Source of the DNA: Caballeronia cordobensis
Lineage (GTDB): Bacteria; Pseudomonadota; Gammaproteobacteria; Burkholderiales; Burkholderiaceae
Assembly: GCF_001544575.2 (NCBI RefSeq)
Contig: NZ_FCNY02000008.1
Location: 1-64,000, forward strand
Length of the DNA: 64,000 nucleotides
Direction: 5' to 3'
The notes under the pieces are model-generated. The model had not been told where the DNA came from. It was given only the letters and a program-made list of their open reading frames with translations, and did not search any database. Below, one piece after another: positions 17,014-24,507 of this stretch. Numbering within the stretch: position 1 is the stretch's first letter; every line of letters starts with the position of its first letter. The translations under genes were made by a program, and so were the position numbers.

Positions 17014-19098
17014 GTGAAGCCCATTTTTCTGACCGCCGCGGCGGGCGCGGCGTTTTCCGTATTTCTCTCCGCGTGCGGCGGATCGACGCCCTCCACGTCG
17101 GGCGGCGTGTATATGGGACCGGTTGCGAACGCATCGGTGGCCGCGCATGAAATCGCCGCGGACGGCACCGTGTCCGACAAACCTTCCGCCATCGCCACCA
17201 CGGCCAGCGACGGCACGTTCAGGCTGCGCGGCGCGCTGCGCTATCCGCTGCTCGTGCGCGTGACGGGCGGCAGCTTCGAGGAGGAAGCGGACGGCGCGGC
17301 CGCGAATCTGTCGGGCGAACTGGACGCGGTCTATCTCAGCGCGCCTGCGCAGATGGTCGTCTCCGCGTATTCGAGCGCGATCGTCGCCGATGCGCGCGCC
17401 GCGGGCGGGCTCGTCGCGGGCAATATCGCGGCGGCGATGTCGCGCGTGAACGCCTTCGCCGGCGATATCGACGTGCAGCAGACCACGCCGGCCTTCGCCG
17501 CCGCGGGCACGGCATCGACGGTCACGGACGGCGCGAAGATGGCGCTCGCGCTCGGCGCGGAATCGGAGAGCCGCACGGCGGATGGCGGCAGCATCGGCGA
17601 GAGCACGCAGGATATCGTCGCGCAGGCGGCCAACGGCGACACGCTGACGTCATGTCACGCGGGCGCGGGCAATATCGCGGCGGACGGCACGCTCGGCGCG
17701 CCCACCGGGGGCAACTGTTCGATCACGGCGGGCGCTTCGGCTTACATGTCGAATCCGCGCAACCGCTCGGGCATCACGGCCGCCGCGCAAATCGAGCCGG
17801 CGATGCCCGGCGCGATCCAGACGGCGAAGGGCAGCGCGCTCGCGTGCGGCGACCGCATCGCGTTGCTGAACGACAATCTCGCGCTCTTCGACGGCCGCCG
17901 GAACGACGTGCAGGCCAAGCTCACCGGCAACATGACAAAGGCCAACTGGGCGACCTTCGTCACGACGAGCAGCTGGGGCCCGCTCGCCGGCCAGTACGGC
18001 GCGATCCAGCCGCCCGCCGGCTGCGCGGATATCGACACGTTCCGGCGCGAGCTCGTGATGGCCGTCGAAAACTACTGGGTCGATCAGAACATCAACTATT
18101 GCCATCACCATATTCCGGGCTGGCTGCCGATGGACGATTCGTCCTCGGCCGATCCGAAATACCGCAACTCGTCCAAGGGCAGCACGTCGGGCGAAAAGGG
18201 CAATTCCACGCAGCAGTACGGCATGACCTGCACCGCGCAGCGCAATGGCATCGACGGCTCGCAGATCGTCCAGCATCAGGGCGAGGCGAGCGCGCAGGCC
18301 TTGCCGTCCGCGCAGATTCAATGGCACGGCGTGGACTGCTCCGACTTCACCGCGTGGGTCTACAACTTCGCGGGGCTCACCACGGACAATCGCGAAGTCG
18401 AAACCGGCATCACCACGCAGGCGTGCATGACGCCCGCGGGCGCGGCGAGCACGCCGAAATGGGCAGGCCCGCAACAGGCGGGCGTGCTGCTCGACATCAA
18501 TCACGGCAACTTCGACGATACCTCGAAGCACCTGCTGCCGGGCGACCTGCTCTATATCACCGTGGCGCCGCCGAAAGTCGGCAATGTGACGGCGCCGGAG
18601 ACGGCCACCTCGACCATCGCGCTGTCGCATGTCGTGACGTGGACGGGCAAGAAGTGGTCCGAATTGCGTAACGGCCCGGACGGCTGGCGTTACGATCCGG
18701 CGCACATCGGCGAGCCGGGCTCGCGTCTGGGCGGCGATCTCGCCTACATCCTCAACGATAACGACGTGCTTCGCGCGCTGACGGCGCTCGATCCCTACAT
18801 GATCGTGGACAGCCATTACGCGGGACCGGCCTACCGTCCGTTCTACGGCTGGTATCGCGGCAGCGTGTCGAACGCGCGGCGCATCATCGGCGCGGACGCC
18901 GCGCGCGCGAATCCGGAGCTTGCGGCGCTGATCATCGAGCAACAGCCGTCGATGGCCCGCCAGGCCGCGAAGGGCACGCTCGGGCAGATCGTGCTGGCGT
19001 CGAAGCACGGTCTCGCGAATGGCGGCTACCGGCTCGCCTACACGCAGGGCAGCAACGGCGCGCTCGCGAGCTGCGAACGCGTCGGCATCGCGAAGTAA
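17014..19098 (+). CDS. Lipoprotein with NlpC/P60-like cysteine peptidase domain
   Basis: This is a 694-residue exported protein. It starts at a GTG (AAGG six bases upstream) so that the lipoprotein signal is MKPIFLTAAAGAAFSVFLSA with the lipobox Cys in LSACGG. The N-terminal 100 residues resemble the carboxypeptidase-regulatory-like repeats common in surface lipoproteins. The C-terminal half has an NlpC/P60-like arrangement: Cys442 in GVDCSDFTAWVYNF, His539 in LSHVVTW and a third polar site in DSHYAGPAYRPFYGW. Such enzymes cut cell-wall peptides or related amides. The region between these parts (about residues 200-420) is not recognised. It is flanked by gaps of 193 and 129 bases with no visible partner gene. 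An in-frame ATG at 16930 would add 28 residues but spoil the lipoprotein signal. Confidence 0.72.
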   Translation: MKPIFLTAAAGAAFSVFLSACGGSTPSTSGGVYMGPVANASVAAHEIAADGTVSDKPSAIATTASDGTFRLRGALRYPLLVRVTGGSFEEEADGAAANLSGELDAVYLSAPAQMVVSAYSSAIVADARAAGGLVAGNIAAAMSRVNAFAGDIDVQQTTPAFAAAGTASTVTDGAKMALALGAESESRTADGGSIGESTQDIVAQAANGDTLTSCHAGAGNIAADGTLGAPTGGNCSITAGASAYMSNPRNRSGITAAAQIEPAMPGAIQTAKGSALACGDRIALLNDNLALFDGRRNDVQAKLTGNMTKANWATFVTTSSWGPLAGQYGAIQPPAGCADIDTFRRELVMAVENYWVDQNINYCHHHIPGWLPMDDSSSADPKYRNSSKGSTSGEKGNSTQQYGMTCTAQRNGIDGSQIVQHQGEASAQALPSAQIQWHGVDCSDFTAWVYNFAGLTTDNREVETGITTQACMTPAGAASTPKWAGPQQAGVLLDINHGNFDDTSKHLLPGDLLYITVAPPKVGNVTAPETATSTIALSHVVTWTGKKWSELRNGPDGWRYDPAHIGEPGSRLGGDLAYILNDNDVLRALTALDPYMIVDSHYAGPAYRPFYGWYRGSVSNARRIIGADAARANPELAALIIEQQPSMARQAAKGTLGQIVLASKHGLANGGYRLAYTQGSNGALASCERVGIAK

Positions 19099-19227
19099 GC
19101 CGATCGGCGCGGCAAAGCCACGAATAGTCGCCTCTTTGGCGTTCTGCTCGGGCTTTTGACCGCGCCGCGCATCGCTACACTCTCCGACGTATTCGAAGCG
19201 GCTCAAACAAAACAACAAGGAACGGCG

Positions 19228-20151
19228 ATGGCCGACGCAGTGAACCATTACTTCGTGGGCTTGACGCAGCAGGCCTCGGCGGGCGGCCTCGCGCGCCTGC
19301 GCGGCCACGGCGCGCTCACGATTCCGGCTTCGCTCGTCTATCCGGTCGGCGCGCGGTTCAGGGACTTCGTGCAGCCGCTCGTCACGCTGCTGAACGGCGA
19401 CGATCGCGTGCACGAAATCGTTTTGCGTCCCGTGCTCGGGCGTTATGGCGCGAGCCAGGAACTTTCCGTCGGCCTCGAAGTGAAAGCTGCAAGCGGCTTC
19501 GACGCCGCCGCGCTCGCCGCGCGCGTGTTCTCGCTCGCCCGCGCCGCCGCTCAGACCGACGCCTTCGTGGGCCGCGTGCTGCCGCCCGGCGAATGGACCG
19601 ACAACGCGCGGCCCGGCCTGACGGTCATGTTCAAGGAGCCGACGCGCATGGCGGATACCGTGGATCTCGTGCGCCGCATCGTCGAATTTCCCGGCGAAGG
19701 CTGGGCCATCGACGGCTTCACGATGATTCCGTCGGCGCAAAGCCGCATCGGCATCGTGCAGGGGTTGCGCTATATCTTTCTGCCCGAGATCAGCATTCGC
19801 TGGGATCTCGACCTGCGCGAACGCCTCGGCGCGAACGACGACGAAATCGACGTGATCCTGCTCGATCAGGCTACGCGCATCGGCCGTCTGTGCAAGGAGC
19901 TTCAGCAGGACCCGACGATCGACGCCGCGTGGCTGAGCTGGTTCGACATCATGGTCGCGGGCATCGAGGATTATCGCGAGGTCATCGGCATTCTGGCGGC
20001 CGAACAGGGCGCGCGCGCCGCCGACCCCAGATCGATGACGCGCATGGCCTTCTCCGAAATTCTCCGGCTGACGAGTTCGGGCGTGCTGCAAAAACGCCTC
20101 GAACATCTCGGCGCGGCTGCCTCTTCATCGAGCGAAACAGCGTATGTCTGA
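19228..20151 (+). CDS. Uncharacterised protein opening a partner-switching operon
   Basis: This soluble protein of 307 residues was not recognised. It has no signal peptide or membrane segment. The chosen ATG (protein starts MADAVNHYFVGLTQQ) follows AAGGA by about seven bases; an upstream in-frame start at 19156 lacks one. The middle is mixed alpha/beta (PGLTVMFKEPTRMADTVDLV, then EISIRWDLDLRERL), and the C-terminus is helical (LLDQATRIGRLCKELQQDPT). The stop overlaps the next gene by eight bases, so translation is coupled to the PP2C phosphatase. By position it may be a scaffold, sensor input or target of the phosphatase/kinase/antagonist module that follows. Confidence 0.8.
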   Translation: MADAVNHYFVGLTQQASAGGLARLRGHGALTIPASLVYPVGARFRDFVQPLVTLLNGDDRVHEIVLRPVLGRYGASQELSVGLEVKAASGFDAAALAARVFSLARAAAQTDAFVGRVLPPGEWTDNARPGLTVMFKEPTRMADTVDLVRRIVEFPGEGWAIDGFTMIPSAQSRIGIVQGLRYIFLPEISIRWDLDLRERLGANDDEIDVILLDQATRIGRLCKELQQDPTIDAAWLSWFDIMVAGIEDYREVIGILAAEQGARAADPRSMTRMAFSEILRLTSSGVLQKRLEHLGAAASSSSETAYV

Positions 20152-22147
20152 TCTGACGGCGGCCTTGTTCGCCCGCTACAACCGCGTCATGCGGATCGCG
20201 TTCGTCGGCGTGCTCGTCGTGGCGTGCGCGCTCGTGTTTCTGCAGTACCGGATGACGTTGCAGGCGCAAACATCGAGCGTCAGTCAGCGCATGCAGGAAC
20301 AGGCCATCGCGCTCGACGCGCTCGTGCGCAGCAGCACCGACGCCGTCAACTCGATGCGCATTCAGGGCGAGACGTGGTTCCGTCTGCATCCGGAAGGCAC
20401 GGCTCCTTCGCCGCTCTTCGCCGCGCTGCGCCCCGGCAAAGATCCCGGCAGCGTCCAGCTCGACGTGCTGCCGCCACCGTGGACCGCCGCCGACGCAGGC
20501 AATCTCACCGGCCTGATCGGCCCGCGCACGCCCGCGCTCGACCGCGAACTCGAAATGGCCTTGAACCTCAACGGCACGTTCAAGACGATCATGGCGAACC
20601 TGCCGGGCGCGACGTGGGTGTATTACACGTCGGCGCGGCGCTTCATCGATATTTATCCGTGGGTCGCCTCGCAAGACTTCTTCTACGCGGATTCGCTCAA
20701 GGAAAAGGACTTCTTCACGGGCGTGCAGAGCAAGGCCGATCCCGGCCGCAATGTGTTCTGGACGCCCGTTTATGTCGACGAAGCCGGCAAGGGCGTGATG
20801 GTCACGGCATCGGCGGGCGTGTTCGACGATGGCCAGTTTCGCGGCTCGGTATCGCTCGATCTGACGCTCGGCTGGCTCAACCAGTTCGTGCGGACGTGGC
20901 CGCCGGGACTGGGCCGCATGTTCATCGTCAACGATCGCGGTCAGTTGCTCGCCGATCCGCACCTCGTGCGCGAGGGCGCGCAACACGTGTTGTCCGCGGT
21001 CGATGCCTTTCCGCCGGAACTGCGCGGCGATGTGCAGGGCGTGCTCGAAGACGCCGCCGGCCGCCTCACGATACGCGGCGACTATTACGTCGAAGCGGTC
21101 GGCATCGAGCATGCGCCGTTTCGTCTCGTGCTGCTGCTGCCGCGCTGGAACCTGCAGCGCGTCGCGCTCGAAACGGGCGTGCCGAGCGTGCTGGTGCTCG
21201 TGCTGAGCCTCACGCTGATGCTCATGATCGCGAGCCGCATGACGTACAACGACGCCATCGTGCCCGCGCAAAAACTCGTGCGCTATATCCAGGACGAAGA
21301 CCGCGGCTCGGTCAAATCGATTCCCGATATTCCGCAGGCATGGCGGCCGTGGTTCCTCACGATTCAGAACGTCTTCAACGCGCATACGAAGCTCGTGTCG
21401 ATCCAGCAGGAACTCGACGTTGCGCGGCGCATGCAGCAATCCATCGTGCCGACGCGCTTTCCGTCGCGTTCCGACCTGCAGATGTTCGCGCGCATGATTC
21501 CGGCGCGCGAAGTCGGCGGCGACTTCTACGATTACTTCTGGCTGTCGGATCAGAAGATCGGCATGGTGATCGCCGATGTGTCGGGCAAGGGCGTGCCGGC
21601 CGCGCTGTTCATGGCGGTGGCCCGCACGCTGCTGCGCGCGATCGCGCCGAGCGCCGCGAGTCCCGGCGCGTGTCTCGCGCTCGCGAACGATCTGCTCGCG
21701 CAGGACAATGAAGCCACGATGTTCGTCACGCTGTTCTACGGCATTCTCGATACATCGACGGGCGAACTCGATTACGCTAACGGCGGGCATAATCCGCCGT
21801 ATCTGATCGGTCCGGACGGCGAGGTATCGCAATTGCCGGGCACGGGCGGCATGGCGCTCGGCGTGCTGGAAGGCACGCCGTTCGCCGAAGGGCGCGCGCG
21901 GCTCGAAGCGGGTTCGACGCTCCTGCTTTATACCGATGGCGTCACCGAAGCGTTCAATCCCGCCGACGAGGAATACGGCGAAGCGCGTCTCGCGCGGCAT
22001 CTCGCGAACGCGAAGGGCGCGGATGTCGAGACGCTGCTGAAGGGCATTTTCGACAGCGTCAATCAGTTCGCCGATGGCGCGCCGCAATCCGACGACATCA
22101 CGTGCCTTGCGGTTCACTACGGCGCTTCCGGATCGACGAACGCATGA
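20144..22147 (+). CDS. Membrane sensor PP2C phosphatase, RsbU/SpoIIE type
   Basis: This 667-residue signalling protein has a first membrane helix at about residues 18-36, a periplasmic Cache-like sensor of about 300 residues, and a second membrane helix at about 347-367. A HAMP-like linker follows, then a SpoIIE-type PP2C domain from about residue 425. Metal-binding signatures are visible: REVGGDFYDYFWL, IADVSGKGVPAALFMA, YANGGHNPPYL and LYTDGVTEAFNP. It would dephosphorylate the STAS antagonist encoded two genes downstream in response to an extracellular signal. It overlaps the previous gene by 8 bases and the kinase gene by 4. Confidence 0.93.
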   Translation: MSDLTAALFARYNRVMRIAFVGVLVVACALVFLQYRMTLQAQTSSVSQRMQEQAIALDALVRSSTDAVNSMRIQGETWFRLHPEGTAPSPLFAALRPGKDPGSVQLDVLPPPWTAADAGNLTGLIGPRTPALDRELEMALNLNGTFKTIMANLPGATWVYYTSARRFIDIYPWVASQDFFYADSLKEKDFFTGVQSKADPGRNVFWTPVYVDEAGKGVMVTASAGVFDDGQFRGSVSLDLTLGWLNQFVRTWPPGLGRMFIVNDRGQLLADPHLVREGAQHVLSAVDAFPPELRGDVQGVLEDAAGRLTIRGDYYVEAVGIEHAPFRLVLLLPRWNLQRVALETGVPSVLVLVLSLTLMLMIASRMTYNDAIVPAQKLVRYIQDEDRGSVKSIPDIPQAWRPWFLTIQNVFNAHTKLVSIQQELDVARRMQQSIVPTRFPSRSDLQMFARMIPAREVGGDFYDYFWLSDQKIGMVIADVSGKGVPAALFMAVARTLLRAIAPSAASPGACLALANDLLAQDNEATMFVTLFYGILDTSTGELDYANGGHNPPYLIGPDGEVSQLPGTGGMALGVLEGTPFAEGRARLEAGSTLLLYTDGVTEAFNPADEEYGEARLARHLANAKGADVETLLKGIFDSVNQFADGAPQSDDITCLAVHYGASGSTNA

Positions 22148-22581
22148 ACGCCACCGACACTTTCGACATGCAACTGGACGCGCAGGCGCCGGATATCGGC
22201 GAACTGGTGAATCGCTTGCAAGTGTGTTTCGATGCGCGCGGCTTGCCGTCGAAGCTGTTTCAAAGCTTCGCGATGGCCTTCGACGAAGTGATCTCGAACA
22301 TCGCCGCTTACGGTTCTGCGCACGATCCGATCCGCATTCGCGTGACGTTCGGCGCGGACGACGTGCGGGCCGAAGTGATCGACGACGGCGTCGCGTTCGA
22401 TCCGCTCCAGTTGCCGGACCCCGATGTGACGAGCAGCGTCGATGAACGCGCGATCGGCGGTCTCGGCGTGTATCTCGTGCGCAAGATGATGGACGAGGTC
22501 GCCTATGAACGCCGCGAGCGCTTCAACTGTTTGATGTTTCGCAAGCGCATCGTCGCTGCGCCGGATCTACCGAGGACTTAA
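22144..22581 (+). CDS. Anti-sigma-type serine kinase (HATPase, RsbW-like)
   Basis: This 145-residue ATP-binding protein of the GHKL type has the N-box AFDEVISNIAAYG (Asn52), the G1 box IDDGVAFDP and the G2 box GGLGVYLVRKMMDEV. In partner switching this kinase phosphorylates the STAS antagonist and otherwise binds a sigma factor or another target. Its ATG overlaps the phosphatase stop as ATGA, and the antagonist gene begins immediately after its stop. No sigma factor gene is adjacent, so the final target is unknown. Confidence 0.92.
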   Translation: MNATDTFDMQLDAQAPDIGELVNRLQVCFDARGLPSKLFQSFAMAFDEVISNIAAYGSAHDPIRIRVTFGADDVRAEVIDDGVAFDPLQLPDPDVTSSVDERAIGGLGVYLVRKMMDEVAYERRERFNCLMFRKRIVAAPDLPRT

Positions 22582-22917
22582 ATGAATATCACCGAAAGCC
22601 GTGAAGGCGAAGTACTGGTCGTTGCTGTGAGCGGACGCATCGACAGCACGACATCGAAACAGCTCGAGGATCTATTGCCGGAACGCGTGCAGGTTACGCC
22701 GCGCGTGCTGCTCGACATGAGCGATGTGCAGTATGTGAGTTCAGCGGGATTGAGGGTGCTGTTGAAGGCGGCGAAGACAGCGCGCAGCACGGGGCATGGT
22801 TTTGTCCTGACGGGTTTGCTGCCGCAGGTGCATGAGGTGTTTCAGGTGATCGGGTTCGATGCGCTGTTTCGGATCGTCGCGGATCGGGGCGAGGCGATGG
22901 GCGCGTTGGCGGGGTAA
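22582..22917 (+). CDS. STAS-domain anti-sigma factor antagonist
   Basis: This single-domain STAS protein of 111 residues carries the phosphorylation loop DVQYVSSAGLRVLLKAA, Ser54 being the likely target. It starts at the base after the kinase stop codon. It is expected to be phosphorylated by 22144-22581 and dephosphorylated by 20144-22147, switching binding partners accordingly. Nothing further of the module is seen downstream; a 162-base gap leads to an unrelated lipoprotein gene. Confidence 0.93.
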   Translation: MNITESREGEVLVVAVSGRIDSTTSKQLEDLLPERVQVTPRVLLDMSDVQYVSSAGLRVLLKAAKTARSTGHGFVLTGLLPQVHEVFQVIGFDALFRIVADRGEAMGALAG

Positions 22918-23079
22918 GTTTGCTGACGTCGTTTCGAAAAGCGAATCGTTTCGGCTATACGGCCAGCGTCTTACGTCTTGACCGAGAACTTACAGATTTA
23001 CGGCGCATCGTTACAATCGTCCTACCATAAGAACGTTAAGCTTCCGTCACTTTCAAACATCACAAAGAATGGTGCGACG

Positions 23080-24240
23080 ATGGTGAGGAAATACTGGAAG
23101 ATCCTGACGTTGGCTATGCCTGTCCTTCTCGCTGCATGCGGCGGTGGCGGGGGCGATAGTAGTCCGAGTACACCGAACGGCACGCTGCATGTGTCGATGA
23201 CCGACGCACCGTCGTGCGGCTTCGAACACGTCTACGTCACCGTATCGCAGGTGCGTGTCAACGCCAATTCGCAGGCGGGCGACAGTGATGCCGGCTGGAC
23301 CAGCATCGTCTTGCCCTCCCCGCAGAAAATCGATCTCCTTTCGTTGACGAACGGCGTGCTTGCCGACCTCGGTCAAACCGCGCTGCCAGCCGGTCAGTAC
23401 CAGCAGGTGCGTCTGTTGCTCGCCTCGAACTCGGGCAACACGCTCGCCAATTCCGTGGTGCCCAACGGCGGCAAGGAAGTGCCCCTCGATACGCCCAGCG
23501 CCACGCAAAGCGGCTACAAGATCATTCAGCCCTTCACGGTGCAACCGAACACGCTCGTTGACCTCGTGCTCGATTTCAATGCCTGCAAGTCGGTCGTGAC
23601 ACGGGGCAACGGCTCTTATGCGCTGAAACCCGTCGTGACCGCCACACCCACGACGGTGAGCGGGCAAATCTCGGGGTATGTTGCGCGCGGGCAAGCTGGC
23701 GCGACGGTCTTTGCCGAACAGAACGGGAAGGTCGTCAAGGGTACGCTTGCCGACAGCACTGGCAAGTTCGTCCTTTCGCCGCTCATTCAAAGCACCACGC
23801 AAGGCAACTACGATGTCGTCATCGTTCAGAACAACGTCGCCTCGGGCGTCGTGCGTTCTGTTCCCGTCGTGGTCAACACGAACACCGCAGTGTCGACATC
23901 CGACGCACCCATTGCACTGCCCGCGTCGTCCATGAGCACGACGAGCGGCACCGTAACGGCGAACGCGGATGCTTCCGTGCGCGCGTTACAGACGATCGGT
24001 GCAAGCCCGTATGAAATCGCGTCCGTCAACGCGAATCTCGACACCGGCGCCTATCAGATGGCCTTACCTGCGGCCGCGCCGTTGGTCAGCACTTACACGG
24101 GCGCGCTGCCGCTTGGTTTCGCGGCGGTGCCTGCTGTAGCCGGCCAATACACACTGGAAGCGGACGCCGCATCGGGCGCGACGCGTTCGACGCCGGTCAA
24201 TGCCGCGACGAGCCAGAGCAACGTCGACTTCGGCTTCTGA
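23080..24240 (+). CDS. DUF4382-type lipoprotein
   Basis: This 386-residue exported lipoprotein has the signal MVRKYWKILTLAMPVLLAAC followed by GGGGG, giving a clear lipobox (LAAC). The segment GTLHVSMTDAPSCGFEHVYV and the following VSQVRVNAN plus IDLLSLTNG are the DUF4382 hallmarks. The C-terminal half contains a carboxypeptidase-regulatory-like repeat (QISGYVARGQAGATVFAEQN). The start at 23080 was chosen for the signal peptide, and the open frame reaches back to 22978. Base composition is less GC-rich than neighbouring genes. Function is unknown; such proteins sit on the cell surface or in the periplasm. A tiny lipoprotein gene follows 35 bases later. Confidence 0.85.
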   Translation: MVRKYWKILTLAMPVLLAACGGGGGDSSPSTPNGTLHVSMTDAPSCGFEHVYVTVSQVRVNANSQAGDSDAGWTSIVLPSPQKIDLLSLTNGVLADLGQTALPAGQYQQVRLLLASNSGNTLANSVVPNGGKEVPLDTPSATQSGYKIIQPFTVQPNTLVDLVLDFNACKSVVTRGNGSYALKPVVTATPTTVSGQISGYVARGQAGATVFAEQNGKVVKGTLADSTGKFVLSPLIQSTTQGNYDVVIVQNNVASGVVRSVPVVVNTNTAVSTSDAPIALPASSMSTTSGTVTANADASVRALQTIGASPYEIASVNANLDTGAYQMALPAAAPLVSTYTGALPLGFAAVPAVAGQYTLEADAASGATRSTPVNAATSQSNVDFGF

Positions 24241-24275
24241 GAAGCGCAATCCTTTCCCTACTTATCGAGAACATC

Positions 24276-24437
24276 ATGAAGAAGGCTGTGCTCCTCGTCA
24301 TTCCGCTCCTCGTCGCCGCCATGACCAGTGGCTGCGCGGTCTACGTTCCCGATGCGCCGCCGGTTGTGGGTAAGCCGCAAGGCGGCCCGGGCAATGGGTT
24401 TTGTCCGCCGGGCCAGGGAAAGAAGGGTAATTGCTAG
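24276..24437 (+). CDS. Small lipoprotein, 53 residues
   Basis: This short gene encodes a protein starting MKKAVLLVIPLLVAAMTSGC, a complete lipoprotein signal with the lipobox Cys at residue 20. The mature part is only about 34 residues, rich in Gly and Pro, with two further Cys near the end (FCPPGQGKKGNC). GAGA about eight bases upstream is a weak ribosome site. It follows the DUF4382 lipoprotein gene and precedes a strong hairpin, so the two are probably one transcript. Function is unknown. Confidence 0.72.
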   Translation: MKKAVLLVIPLLVAAMTSGCAVYVPDAPPVVGKPQGGPGNGFCPPGQGKKGNC

Positions 24438-24454
24438 CCGGGGCTGCTGCCGGG

Positions 24455-24488
24455 GAGGAAACAGCCGCAATTTGCGGCTGATTTCCTC
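24455..24488. terminator. Bidirectional terminator hairpin
   Basis: GAGGAAA then CAGCCGCAA pairs with TTGCGGCTG then TTTCCTC, with a single central T and one unpaired A at 24481. The 16 paired bases with A-rich and T-rich lower arms lie between the converging small lipoprotein gene and the allophanate hydrolase gene, so the element probably stops both transcripts. Confidence 0.82.
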
Positions 24489-24507
24489 ATGACGGCGTAA
24501 GCACAGG

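Noticed and set aside
19156-19190. TTGAC followed by TACACT before the partner-switching operon
   Set aside because: The spacer is only about 14-15 bases, too short for a convincing sigma-70 promoter.
17650-20106. 818-residue minus-strand frame across the lipoprotein and the unknown protein genes
   Set aside because: It crosses two well-supported genes and a gap and has the composition of antisense high-GC DNA.
19982-22117. 711-residue minus-strand frame opposite the PP2C phosphatase
   Set aside because: It lies antisense to a clearly recognised gene, has Arg/His-rich composition and no family motif.
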